Below, one piece after another: positions 15,548 through 23,786 of a DNA stretch of 27,243 nucleotides. The stretch's first letter is position 1, and every line of letters starts with the position of its first letter. The position numbers and the translations under genes were made by a program. The notes under the pieces are model-generated. The model did no database searches and was not told where the DNA came from. It saw only the letters and a list, made by a program, of their open reading frames with translations. Source of the DNA: Pseudomonadota bacterium (GTDB taxonomy: Bacteria; Myxococcota; Myxococcia; Myxococcales; Anaeromyxobacteraceae). The DNA lies in contig JAEYZK010000057.1 in NCBI GenBank assembly GCA_023428085.1, positions 1 to 27,243 of the forward strand, written 5' to 3'.

Positions 15548-16558
15548 ATGCGTGTCGCTCTCCTCACCCCGCTCAGCCGCCAGGTAGACAACTTCTACAG
15601 GCTCTTCGCCGACATCACGGGCGTCGCAGCAGAGCAGCTCGACATCGAGCTGCAGGTCGTGGAGGGTACGGGCGACCCCAAGGTGATGGTGCAGCGGGGG
15701 CTGGAGCTCGCCGCCGCGGCGGTCCGACCCGACTACGTCCTGCTGTCGAACCACATGGGCGTCGGGGCGGAGCTCCTGCCCGCCTTCGCGGAGGCAGGGC
15801 TGAGCGTCCTGTGCGTCATCGAGGGGTTCGGCGTCGGGGATCGCGTGGCGATCGGGCCGGCGGGATGCGCGACCTACCTGGGCGAGATCGTCCCGGACGA
15901 CGTGGAGGCCGGTCGACTGCTGGCGAAGGTCCTGGTGGCCGAGGGCCGCCGCCGGGGGATGGCGGGGACGGACGGCACGCTCCGCATGGGCATCCTGTGC
16001 GGGATGCAGACGCAGGTGAACAGCCAGCGCTTCCGGGGCTGGAAGGCCTTCAAGGATGGCGATCCGGCGGTCATCCAGTCCGCGTTCCGCTACGCCGGCC
16101 GCGACGAGGGCGGCGAGGCCGCGGGGGCGCTGCTCCTGCGGACCGCCCCCGAGACCCAGCTCCTGTGGTGCTTCAACGACGCGATCGCCCTCGGCGCCAT
16201 GAGCGGCGCCGTCGCCGCGGGCCGCAACCCGGGGGTGGACCTGATCGTCGGGGGCTTCGACCTGCTCGAGCGCGCGCTCGAGGCGATCACCGGGGGCGCG
16301 ATGCATGCCTCGATCGGCGGCCACATCATCGATGGCGCCCGCGCCCTGCTCCTCCTGGACGACCACCACGCGACGCGCGCGCTCCCGGCCGTCCCCTGGA
16401 CGTCCCTGCTCGAGGCGGTGAGGGCCCCCGAGGCGGAGGCCTATCGCCGGTTCATGAGGGACCGGTCCTGGTGCACCGCCGACTTCACGCGGTTCTCGGC
16501 CCGCCGCGCGCGGAGACCGCCCGAGAAGCTCTCGTTGCGCACCCTCATCACCGGATGA
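15548..16558 (+). CDS. Periplasmic-binding-protein-like sugar sensor without signal peptide
   Basis: This 336-residue protein has the type I periplasmic-binding fold of sugar ABC binding proteins (Peripla_BP_4-like): it begins directly with MRVALLTPLSRQVDNFY, the first strand of the fold, and later shows VRPDYVLLSNH, MGILCGMQTQVNSQRFRGW, LLWCFNDAIALGAM and VDLIVGGFD. There is no signal peptide, lipobox or membrane segment, and no permease or ATPase gene is next to it, so it is probably a cytoplasmic ligand sensor rather than a transporter part. The start ATG is fixed by the fold; the open frame upstream is low-complexity and unlikely to be translated. It lies 210 bp after the GH8 gene. Its partner could be a kinase such as the LacI-sensor kinase upstream; this is inferred from context only. 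Confidence 0.75.
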   Translation: MRVALLTPLSRQVDNFYRLFADITGVAAEQLDIELQVVEGTGDPKVMVQRGLELAAAAVRPDYVLLSNHMGVGAELLPAFAEAGLSVLCVIEGFGVGDRVAIGPAGCATYLGEIVPDDVEAGRLLAKVLVAEGRRRGMAGTDGTLRMGILCGMQTQVNSQRFRGWKAFKDGDPAVIQSAFRYAGRDEGGEAAGALLLRTAPETQLLWCFNDAIALGAMSGAVAAGRNPGVDLIVGGFDLLERALEAITGGAMHASIGGHIIDGARALLLLDDHHATRALPAVPWTSLLEAVRAPEAEAYRRFMRDRSWCTADFTRFSARRARRPPEKLSLRTLITG

Positions 16559-16579
16559 GCGCCGGCGCCGACGGCCTTC

Positions 16580-16593
16580 GGGAGGTCCCTCCC
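16580..16593. terminator. Small hairpin between convergent genes
   Basis: GGGAG and CTCCC form a 5-bp stem with a 4-base loop within the 34-bp gap between the binding-protein gene (+) and mgtE (-), touching the mgtE stop codon. Position favours a shared terminator; the stem is short and lacks a T-tract. Confidence 0.3.
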
Positions 16594-17924
16594 TACAGCA
16601 GCCTCCCCGCCAGCATCGCCGACGCGACGCTGAAGTAGATCACCACCCCGCTCACGTCCACGAGCGTCGCCACGAACGGCGCCGACGCGCTCGCCGGATC
16701 GAGGCCCACGCGGCGGAGCAGGAGCGGCAGCATCGCCCCGGCCATGCACCCCCAGAGCACCACGCCCACCAGGCTCACCCCCACGGTCACGCCCAGCGCG
16801 AGCGCGTGCGGCCCGTACGCGCCGAACGCCCACTCCCAGCCCACGATGCGCGCCACGCCCAGGAGCCCGAGGAGCACGCCGAGCCCGAGCCCCGAGGCGA
16901 GCTCCCGCCGCGCCACCCGCCACCAGTCCCGGAGCCGCACCTCGCCGAGCGCCATCGCGCGGATGACGAGCGTCGTGGCCTGCGAGCCGGAGTTGCCGCC
17001 GCTCGAGATGATGAGCGGGACGAAGAGCGCGAGGATGACGGCCTGGGCGATCTCCTCCTCGTACCGCGCCATCGCCGTGGCGGTGAGGAGCTCCCCGACG
17101 AACAGCACCGCCAGCCAGACGCCGCGCTTGCGCAGCACGGTCGGGAGCGGCGTCGTCAGGTACGGGGCGCCGAGGGCCTCGGTGCCGCCCATCCGCTGGA
17201 TGTCCTCGGTCGCCTCCTCCTGCACGACGTCCACGATGTCGTCCACCGTGACGAGGCCCTGCATCCGCCCCTGCGCGTCCACGACGGGCACCGCGAGGAG
17301 GTCGTGCTGGGCGAACACCCGGCTCACCGCCTCCTGGTCCATGTCGTCCCGCACCGCGACCACGTCGCGGATCATCACGTCCTGGACCTGCTGCTCCGGC
17401 CGCGCGGCGAAGAGATCGCGGAACGACACGACGCCGAGGAGCCGCTGGTCCATGTCCAGCACGTACGTGTAGTAGATGGTCTCCACGCGATCGCGCGCCT
17501 GCCGGCGGAGGTAGGCGATCGCCTCGTCCACGCTCATGTCGGGCCGGACGCGGGCGAAGCGGGGGTTCATGAGGCCGCCGGCGTCGTCCTCGGCGTAGGC
17601 GAGCAGCGCGGACACCTCGCGCCGGCCGACGTCGTCGAGGAGGGCGAGCAGCGCCTCGCGCCCCTCGGGCGGCTGGAGCTGGACGAGGTCGGCCGCGTCG
17701 TCGGGCGGCAGCAGGCGGAGCCACGCCCGGCGCTCGCCCGCCGGGACGCTGGCGAGGAGGCTCGCCTGGTCGCGCGAGGTGCACTCCAGGAAGAAGTCCT
17801 CCTGGTCGGGGCGCCGGAGCGCGTGGAAGCCCTCGACGCGCTCCTCGTCCGAGAGGACCTCCCACGCCTCGCGCAGCTCGTCCGGCGTGAGGGCGTCGAG
17901 GTGCTGTTCGGTGCTGGCGTTCAC
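16593..17924 (-). CDS. mgtE: Magnesium channel/transporter MgtE
   Basis: This 443-residue protein is a full-length MgtE, the homodimeric Mg2+ channel gated by cytoplasmic Mg2+. The N-terminal superhelical domain spans about 10-135 (LRLLPPDDAADLVQ, LLAYAEDDAGGLMN). Two CBS domains follow to about residue 265 (VLDMDQRLLGVVSFRDLF; LLAVPVVDAQGRMQGLVTVDD). The membrane domain has five predicted helices with the pore signature PLIISSGGNSGSQATTLV and ends with APFVATLVDVSG, where Asp423 corresponds to the pore aspartate of Thermus MgtE. The start is GTG at 17924, with GGAGG 6 bases upstream. It is divergent from the MFS gene and likely a single-gene unit. No Mg2+-responsive RNA element was recognised in its short leader. 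Confidence 0.95.
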   Translation of the reverse strand: MNASTEQHLDALTPDELREAWEVLSDEERVEGFHALRRPDQEDFFLECTSRDQASLLASVPAGERRAWLRLLPPDDAADLVQLQPPEGREALLALLDDVGRREVSALLAYAEDDAGGLMNPRFARVRPDMSVDEAIAYLRRQARDRVETIYYTYVLDMDQRLLGVVSFRDLFAARPEQQVQDVMIRDVVAVRDDMDQEAVSRVFAQHDLLAVPVVDAQGRMQGLVTVDDIVDVVQEEATEDIQRMGGTEALGAPYLTTPLPTVLRKRGVWLAVLFVGELLTATAMARYEEEIAQAVILALFVPLIISSGGNSGSQATTLVIRAMALGEVRLRDWWRVARRELASGLGLGVLLGLLGVARIVGWEWAFGAYGPHALALGVTVGVSLVGVVLWGCMAGAMLPLLLRRVGLDPASASAPFVATLVDVSGVVIYFSVASAMLAGRLL

Positions 17925-18066
17925 GTGCGTCCTCCGGCCGACAGTCTACCCCAGGGCGCGGCGCGCTCCGCCCGGACGGGGCCGCGCCGAGGGCCCGACT
18001 CGCCCTCGACGCCGGGTGCTCCCCCGAGCAGATCTGCCGGGCGCGCGCCGCGCCGGGGACGAGGGC

Positions 18067-19332
18067 ATGGAGCTCACCGCTGCACGGATCCTGCGGACGT
18101 ACGTCACCCTCACGCTCCTCTCCACGTTCGCGTCGTCGCTGATCTGGGGCATCAACACCCTGTTCCTGCTCGACGCCGGGCTCTCGGTCGCCGGCGCGTT
18201 CGCCGCGAACGCGTTCTTCACGGTCGGTCAGGTGCTCTTCGAGGTCCCCACGGGTGTCGTGGCGGACACGATGGGGCGGCGCGCGTCGTACCTGCTCGGG
18301 TCCGCCACGCTGTTCGCCGCGACCTTGCTCTACCTGTGGATGTGGGGCGTCGAGGGGCCGTTCTGGGGCTGGGCGCTCTCGTCGATCCTCCTCGGCCTCG
18401 GGTTCACGTTCTTCTCCGGGGCGACCCAGGCCTGGCTGGTGGACGGCCTCGCGGCGACCGGCTACCGCGGCCCGCTCGAGGCGGCGTTCGCGAAGGGCCA
18501 GCGCGCGGAGGGCGCCGGGATGCTCACCGGCACGATCGCCGGCGGCGTCATCGCCCAGCTCACCACCCTCGGCGTCCCGTACGCCGTGCGCGCCGGCGCG
18601 CTCCTCGTCACGTTCGTCGTGGCCTTCGTCTCCATGCGCGAGGTGGGCTTCCAGCCGCGGCGGGGGGCGTCCGTCGTCGTCGAGGTGCGCGAGGTGCTGC
18701 GCGCGTCGATGACGCACGGGTTCGGCAATCCACCCGTGCGCTGGCTGATGCTGGCGGGCTTCCTGAACGGCGGCGTCCCCATCTTCGCGTTCTACGCCCT
18801 GCAGCCGTACCTGCTCGCGCTGAGCGGCCGGCAGGGCTCGTACGCCATCGCCGGCCTCGCGGCCGCGCTGTTCGCCGGCGCCCAGATCGCCGGCGCGTCC
18901 CTCGTGCCGCTCGTCGCGCGGCGGTTCGCCCGGCGGACCTCGGCGCTCGTCTTCGCCTCGGCCCTCACCGCCGCGTGCCTGGCGGCGATCGGCGCGTTCC
19001 GCAGCTTCTGGGTGTCCGTGGCGACGCTGGCGGTGTGGGCCCTCGCGTGGGCCGCGATCCAGCCGGTGCGGCAGGCGTTCCTGAACGGCTGCGTCCCGTC
19101 CGCCCAGCGCGCCACGGTGCTGTCCTTCGACAACCTCTTCGCCTCGGCGGGCGGCGCCGTCGCCCAGCCGGGGCTGGGGAGGATCGCCGACGTGTGGGGC
19201 TACCCGGCGTCCTACGTGGTGAGCGCCGGCGTGGAGCTCCTGTCCGTCCCGCTCCTGCTCCTCGCCCGCCGTGCGCGGGCCCCGGCGGACGCGGCGGGGA
19301 GCGACCCCGCCGGCGAGGTGCAGGCGCAGTGA
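18067..19332 (+). CDS. Major facilitator superfamily transporter
   Basis: This is a 421-residue protein with about twelve hydrophobic segments. The motif between helices 2 and 3, FEVPTGVVADTMGRRASYLLG, is the MFS loop signature with the conserved Asp and GRR. A second, weaker form occurs in the C-terminal half (GLGRIADVWGYPASY). The ATG at 18067 matches the start of the first helix region; only a weak GAGGG precedes it. The substrate cannot be told; the family includes drug and metabolite exporters. The tail after residue 400 is polar and probably cytoplasmic. It is convergent with cutA. Confidence 0.9.
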   Translation: MELTAARILRTYVTLTLLSTFASSLIWGINTLFLLDAGLSVAGAFAANAFFTVGQVLFEVPTGVVADTMGRRASYLLGSATLFAATLLYLWMWGVEGPFWGWALSSILLGLGFTFFSGATQAWLVDGLAATGYRGPLEAAFAKGQRAEGAGMLTGTIAGGVIAQLTTLGVPYAVRAGALLVTFVVAFVSMREVGFQPRRGASVVVEVREVLRASMTHGFGNPPVRWLMLAGFLNGGVPIFAFYALQPYLLALSGRQGSYAIAGLAAALFAGAQIAGASLVPLVARRFARRTSALVFASALTAACLAAIGAFRSFWVSVATLAVWALAWAAIQPVRQAFLNGCVPSAQRATVLSFDNLFASAGGAVAQPGLGRIADVWGYPASYVVSAGVELLSVPLLLLARRARAPADAAGSDPAGEVQAQ

Positions 19333-19353
19333 GCCCCTCGGCGCCGGCGCGCG

Positions 19354-19680
19354 CTACCGCGTCTCCCGCGCCAGCCACGCGAGGTACGGCCCGCTCCCGA
19401 GCTCGACGGGGAGCGCGATCACCTCCGGGACCTCGTACGGATGGAGGGCGATCGTGCGGTCCCGGAGCGCCTCGAACCGGTCGCGCGTGGTCTTGAGCAC
19501 GAGCAGCGCCTCGCCCGCGTCCTGGACCTTCCCCTCCCACCGGTAGATCGACCGCACCGCGGGCACGAGGGTGGCGCAGGCGGCGAGCCGCTCGTCCACG
19601 AGGGCGCGGCCCAGCTCGGCCGCCTCCTCGGCGGACGGGGCGGTGACGAGGACGACCAGCGCGCGTTCGTCGGAGCTCAT
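19354..19680 (-). CDS. cutA: Divalent-cation tolerance protein CutA
   Basis: This 108-residue protein has the full CutA1 layout: VLVTAPSAEEAAELGRALV at the N-terminus, LAACATLVPAVRSIYRWEGKV with the conserved Cys, VLKTT, and HPYEVPEVIALPV. CutA forms very stable trimers and is linked to copper and divalent-metal tolerance, though its exact role is unsettled. The start ATG has an AGGA site that overlaps the end of the upstream EamA gene; the gap is 13 bp, so the two are likely co-transcribed and translationally linked. Confidence 0.95.
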   Translation of the reverse strand: MSSDERALVVLVTAPSAEEAAELGRALVDERLAACATLVPAVRSIYRWEGKVQDAGEALLVLKTTRDRFEALRDRTIALHPYEVPEVIALPVELGSGPYLAWLARETR

Positions 19681-19693
19681 GGCGATCCCGATC

Positions 19694-20629
19694 CTACTCC
19701 TCCGCCGGCAGCACCGGCACCTTCGCCGCCGCCGACGCCCGCGCGCCGGGGCGGTGGCCGAGGAGGCTGCCGTACACGACCCCGGTGATCCCCAGCAGGA
19801 CGCCCAGGGCGGTCGCGCCCCCGAGCGGCTCGCCCAGGAGGAGCGCCCAGACGTACGCCGAGATCGGCGTGAGCTGCTGCCACACGGCCGCCTCGGGGAC
19901 GGAGAGGCCGCCGTACGCCTCGGTCATCGCGAGCTGCGCGAGCGCCGCGGCGAGCCCGGTCGCGAGCGCCGCCGCCCAGGCCCACGCATCCGCGGTCCAC
20001 GCGGTCCCGGCCACGGGCGCGGCGACGAGGACGCCGCCGAGCGAGAACGCGAAGAAGATCGTCGGCGCGTTGACGGCCGCGGCCGAGGACCGGAGCGCGC
20101 GGATGGAGGTCACCGCCACGCCGCCCGCCAGCCCCGAGAGGATCCCGAGGACCTCGCCCCACCCGAGCGTGAGCCGGAGCCCGCCCCCGCCCAGCACGAG
20201 GACCACGCCCGCGCTCGCGAGCAGGAGCGCGAGGCCGAGGTGGAGCGTGGGCCGTTCACCGAGCGTCACGAGCGAGATGCCCACCGCGAAGATGGGGTAC
20301 AGGTTGTTGAGCAGCGTCGCCTCGCCCGCGGAGATCCGCGCGAGCGCGAGGAAGTAGAGCAGCGCGGCGAGGCCCCCCACGAGCCCGCGGACGGCGAGCA
20401 GCCCGTACCGCGCAGGGCGGAAGGTGCCCGACCGGAACGCGAAGAGCGCCACCACGGCCGCCAGCCCCACGGCGAACCGGACCGTCGCCACCTGGCCGCC
20501 GCTCATCCCCCGCGCGGTCGCCACCCGGACGAGCAGGGCGGCGAGGCCGAACGAGACGGCCGACACGAGCATCAGCGCGCGATGTCGGAGCGCGGCCGGA
20601 GGAGCGGGCGACCGGAGCACGGCCCTCAT
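19694..20629 (-). CDS. EamA-family (DMT) transporter
   Basis: This 311-residue membrane protein has ten predicted helices in two EamA repeats. Recognisable blocks are VSFGLAALLVRVATARG in the first helix, ISAGEATLLNNLYPIFAV and the ERPT segment at the end of repeat one, and PEAAVWQQLTPISAYVWALLLGEPL in repeat two. Members export or import metabolites such as amino acids; the substrate here is unknown. No ribosome binding site is seen before the ATG. It is first in a two-gene unit with cutA and divergent from uvrA. Confidence 0.9.
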   Translation of the reverse strand: MRAVLRSPAPPAALRHRALMLVSAVSFGLAALLVRVATARGMSGGQVATVRFAVGLAAVVALFAFRSGTFRPARYGLLAVRGLVGGLAALLYFLALARISAGEATLLNNLYPIFAVGISLVTLGERPTLHLGLALLLASAGVVLVLGGGGLRLTLGWGEVLGILSGLAGGVAVTSIRALRSSAAAVNAPTIFFAFSLGGVLVAAPVAGTAWTADAWAWAAALATGLAAALAQLAMTEAYGGLSVPEAAVWQQLTPISAYVWALLLGEPLGGATALGVLLGITGVVYGSLLGHRPGARASAAAKVPVLPAEE

Positions 20630-20673
20630 CTACCACGCCGGGCGCGCGGCCCCCGCGATCGCTGCGCGAGCGG

Positions 20674-20706
20674 TTGACTCTCCGTTCCGCTAGACGTATG
20701 TTCAGC
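20674..20706 (+). promoter_or_regulatory. Sigma-70 promoter of uvrA with overlapping LexA-like operator
   Basis: TTGACT at 20674-20679, exactly 17 bases, then TATGTT at 20697-20702 make a near-consensus promoter facing uvrA, with a start of transcription near 20709. Overlapping the -10 box, 20690-20706 reads CTAGACGTATGTTCAGC. From memory, the Myxococcus xanthus LexA box is CTRHAMRYBYGTTCAGS; 15 of 17 positions agree. The site is an imperfect palindrome (CTAGAC-N4-GTTCAG). SOS control of uvrA is well known in other bacteria, so repression by LexA is likely. Confidence 0.75.
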
Positions 20707-20834
20707 GCGCTGTCGGACCCGCCCCCTCCTCGCCCGAGGGGGAGACCGCCCGGTGGCGTTCCACCGCAGACGCGCGACCCGCGCGTGTGTACCTCATGGC
20801 CAACGTCGGCCCCCTCCGTTAAGTAGGGCACCTC
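20707..20834 (+). promoter_or_regulatory. Structured uvrA leader with three hairpins and a small upstream ORF
   Basis: Three perfect hairpins follow one another: 7-bp stem at 20722-20728/20736-20742, 6-bp stem at 20751-20756/20761-20766 with a CGTT loop, and 6-bp stem at 20770-20775/20781-20786. Then a short frame, ATG at 20796 to TAA at 20822, encodes MANVGPLR. It ends 12 bases before the uvrA ATG. Neither start has a strong ribosome binding site, and both are preceded by ACCTC. The leader may control uvrA translation; this is inference. Confidence 0.45.
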
Positions 20835-23729
20835 ATGAGCGAGCCCGAGTTCATCACCGTCAAGGGGGCCCGCGAGCACAACCTCAAGTCGGTCACCCTC
20901 CAGATCCCGAAGAAGAAGCTGGTGGTCTTCACGGGGGTGTCGGGCTCCGGCAAGTCCTCGCTCGCGTTCGACACGCTCTACGCCGAGGGCCAGCGGCGGT
21001 ACGTGGAGTCGCTCTCCAGCTACGCCCGCCAGTTCCTCGGGCAGATGGAGAAGCCACACTACGACACCATCCGCGGGCTCTCGCCGACGATCTCCATCGA
21101 GCAGAAGGCCGCGTCCAACAACCCGCGCTCGACCGTGGGCACGATCACCGAGGTCCATGACTACCTGCGCGTGCTCTACGCCTCGATCGGCGTGCAGCAC
21201 TGCCCGAGCTGCGGCCGGTCGGTGGGGAAGCAGACGGCCCAGCAGATCGTGGACTCCATCCTCGACCTGCCGGAGAACGCGCGGTTCCTGGTGCTCGCGC
21301 CGCTCGTCCAGAACCGGAAGGGCGAGTACAAGGACCTCCTCGCCGACGTGCAGAAGCGCGGCTTCTCGCGCGTGCGCGTGGACGGGATGATCCACGCCCT
21401 CACCGACCGGCTGGCGCTCGACAAGAAGCTGAAGCACGACATCGAGCTCGTGGTCGATCGCCTGGTGGTGAAGGAGGGCATCCGGTCCCGCCTCACCGAC
21501 TCGGTCGAGACCGCGCTCCGCGAGGGCAAGGGCACGCTCATCGTCGCCGACGCCGACAAGGAGCAGAAGGTCGGCCCGGGCATCGATCCGGAGGAGTACA
21601 AGCGCCACGACCGCTTCTACTCCGAGCAGAACGCCTGCCACGCCTGCGGCCTCTCCTTCGGCGAGCTCGCGCCGCAGAACTTCTCGTTCAACTCGCCGCT
21701 CGGCTCCTGCCCCGATTGCCAGGGGCTCGGCACGCGGCTGGAGATGGACCCGGACCTCATCGTCCCCGATCCCTCGCTCACCATCCGCGAGGGCGCGGTC
21801 GAGCCGTGGGCGAGCAGCATGGAGCGCGGCGAGGGCTGGACCTTCGAGTTCGTCGAGCACCTCTCCCGCGCGCTGAAGCTCGACCTCGACACGCCCTGGT
21901 CCAAGCTCTCGAAGAAGGATCGCGACCTCGTGATGCTCGGCAGCGAGGCCGTGTCCAACGGCAACCGCCCGCGGATCGAGTGGGAGGGCGTGGTCAACCA
22001 GCTCCTCCGCCGGTTCAAGCAGACCACCTCCGAGGGCATGCGGCGCTGGTACATGCGCTACTTCTCGGACAAGCCCTGCCCGACCTGCGGCGGCGAACGG
22101 CTCAAGCCGGAGAGCCGGGCGGTGCGGATCCGCGGGAAGGGGATCGTCGAGCTCTCCCGGATGACCATCGTCGAGGCGCACGGCTGGCTCGGCGCGATCG
22201 GCCTCCAGGGCAACGACGCGCGGATCGCCGACGAGCTCCTCAAGGAGATCCGGAACCGGCTCAAGTTCCTCCTCGACGTCGGCCTCGGCTACCTCACCCT
22301 CGACCGCCCCGGGCCCTCGCTCTCCGGCGGCGAGAGCCAGCGCATCCGGCTCGCCTCGCAGATGGGCTCCGAGCTCACCGGCGTCATCTACATCCTGGAC
22401 GAGCCGTCGATCGGCCTGCACCAGCGGGACAACGGGAAGCTCCTCGCCACCCTGAAGCGGCTGCGCGACGTCGGCAACTCGGTCATCGTCGTCGAGCACG
22501 ACGAGGAGACCATGGAGGAGGCCGACTGGCTCGTGGACTTCGGGCCGGGCGCGGGCGCGCACGGCGGCGAGGTGGTCGCCGAGGGCACGCCGGCGGAGGT
22601 GAAGAAGCACCCCTCCTCGCTCACGGGCGCGTACCTCTCCGGGCGCGCGGAGATCTCCGTCCCGGAGCGGCGGCGGAGCAAGGACCACGGCGCGATCACG
22701 ATCACCGGCGCGAAGGCGAACAACCTGAAGGACGTGACGGCCTCGTTCCCGCTCGGGCGGCTCGTGGCCGTGACCGGCGTCTCGGGCGCGGGCAAGTCCA
22801 CGCTCGTGAACGCGATCCTCCGGCCCGCGCTCATGCGCCACCACTACGGCACACGCGAGGTGCCCGGGAAGCACGACCGGCTCACCGGCGCCGAGCTCGT
22901 GGACAAGGTCATCGACATCAACCAGCAGCCCATCGGCCGGACCCCGCGCTCGAACCCGGCGACCTACACCAAGCTGTTCGACGCCGTCCGCGAGGTGTTC
23001 GCGCAGACGCCGGAGGCGCGGGCCTTCGGGTACCAGCCCGGGCGGTTCAGCTTCAACGTGAAGGGCGGCCGGTGCGAGGCCTGCCAGGGCGACGGCATGA
23101 AGCTCGTCGAGATGCACTTCCTGGCCGACGTGCTCGTGCCCTGCGAGGTCTGCGGCGGGAAGCGGTTCAACGAGGCGACGCTCCGGGTCACCTTCAAGGG
23201 CAAGAACATCGCGGAGGTGCTCGACCTCTCGGTCTCCGAGGCGATGGAGCTGTTCCAGCACCACCGCGAGATCGCGCGCGTCCTCCGGACGCTCGAGGAC
23301 GTCGGCCTCGGGTACATCAAGCTCGGTCAGCCCTCCCCCACCCTCTCCGGCGGCGAGGCCCAGCGCATCAAGCTCTCGCGCGAGCTGGCCCGCGTCGGCA
23401 CCGGGAAGACCCTCTACATCCTCGACGAGCCCACCACCGGCCTCCACTTCGAGGACGTGAAGCGGCTGCTCCACGTCCTCGATCGGCTCGTGGACGCCGG
23501 CAACTCGGTCGTCGTGATCGAGCACAACCTCGACGTCATCAAGTGCGCCGACTGGATCCTCGACCTCGGGCCCGAGGGCGGGGACGAGGGCGGACGGATC
23601 ATCGCCGAGGGGACGCCCGAGGAGGTCGCCCGGGCGAAGGCCAGCTACACGGGGCAGCACCTCGCGAAGGTGCTCGCCGCGCACGCCGGCCGGCGGCGCA
23701 CGACGCCCCGCGTCTCGCAGACGGCGTGA
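20835..23729 (+). CDS. uvrA: Excinuclease ABC subunit A
   Basis: This 964-residue protein is the damage-recognition ATPase of nucleotide excision repair, which loads UvrB onto damaged DNA. It has two ABC ATPase halves: Walker A sites GVSGSGKSS (near 34-42) and GVSGAGKST, signatures LSGGESQRI and LSGGEAQRI, and Walker B runs YILDEPSIGLH and YILDEPTTGLH. Zinc-binding Cys pairs are visible as CPSC, CHACG with CPDCQG, CPTCGG, and CEACQG with CEVCGG. Length and all motifs are intact. MSEPEFITVKGAREHNLK is the expected N-terminus, which fixes the ATG at 20835 despite a weak ribosome binding site. It has its own promoter with a LexA-like operator; it is divergent from the EamA gene and followed after 57 bp by a gene with its own promoter-like element. 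Confidence 0.98.
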   Translation: MSEPEFITVKGAREHNLKSVTLQIPKKKLVVFTGVSGSGKSSLAFDTLYAEGQRRYVESLSSYARQFLGQMEKPHYDTIRGLSPTISIEQKAASNNPRSTVGTITEVHDYLRVLYASIGVQHCPSCGRSVGKQTAQQIVDSILDLPENARFLVLAPLVQNRKGEYKDLLADVQKRGFSRVRVDGMIHALTDRLALDKKLKHDIELVVDRLVVKEGIRSRLTDSVETALREGKGTLIVADADKEQKVGPGIDPEEYKRHDRFYSEQNACHACGLSFGELAPQNFSFNSPLGSCPDCQGLGTRLEMDPDLIVPDPSLTIREGAVEPWASSMERGEGWTFEFVEHLSRALKLDLDTPWSKLSKKDRDLVMLGSEAVSNGNRPRIEWEGVVNQLLRRFKQTTSEGMRRWYMRYFSDKPCPTCGGERLKPESRAVRIRGKGIVELSRMTIVEAHGWLGAIGLQGNDARIADELLKEIRNRLKFLLDVGLGYLTLDRPGPSLSGGESQRIRLASQMGSELTGVIYILDEPSIGLHQRDNGKLLATLKRLRDVGNSVIVVEHDEETMEEADWLVDFGPGAGAHGGEVVAEGTPAEVKKHPSSLTGAYLSGRAEISVPERRRSKDHGAITITGAKANNLKDVTASFPLGRLVAVTGVSGAGKSTLVNAILRPALMRHHYGTREVPGKHDRLTGAELVDKVIDINQQPIGRTPRSNPATYTKLFDAVREVFAQTPEARAFGYQPGRFSFNVKGGRCEACQGDGMKLVEMHFLADVLVPCEVCGGKRFNEATLRVTFKGKNIAEVLDLSVSEAMELFQHHREIARVLRTLEDVGLGYIKLGQPSPTLSGGEAQRIKLSRELARVGTGKTLYILDEPTTGLHFEDVKRLLHVLDRLVDAGNSVVVIEHNLDVIKCADWILDLGPEGGDEGGRIIAEGTPEEVARAKASYTGQHLAKVLAAHAGRRRTTPRVSQTA

Positions 23730-23748
23730 GCGGTGGCTGCGCAACCTG

Positions 23749-23777
23749 TTCCCCGGCGCAGCGTCCTCGTCTAGATT
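23749..23777 (+). promoter_or_regulatory. Candidate promoter of the gene at 23787
   Basis: TAGATT at 23772-23777 is a good -10 box; the -35 position 17 bases upstream reads TTCCCC, a poor match. The ATG follows 9 bases after the -10 and no Shine-Dalgarno sequence is seen, consistent with a leaderless or near-leaderless transcript. Confidence 0.35.
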
Positions 23778-23786
23778 GCGCCCCGC

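Noticed and set aside
17925..18066. Search for an Mg2+ riboswitch (M-box) before mgtE
   Set aside because: The leader is short and no long multi-stem structure or known M-box sequence was recognised.
19341..19350. Palindrome GCGCCGGCGC between the MFS gene and cutA
   Set aside because: Ten bases of G and C only, common by chance here, with no loop or T-tract to support a terminator.
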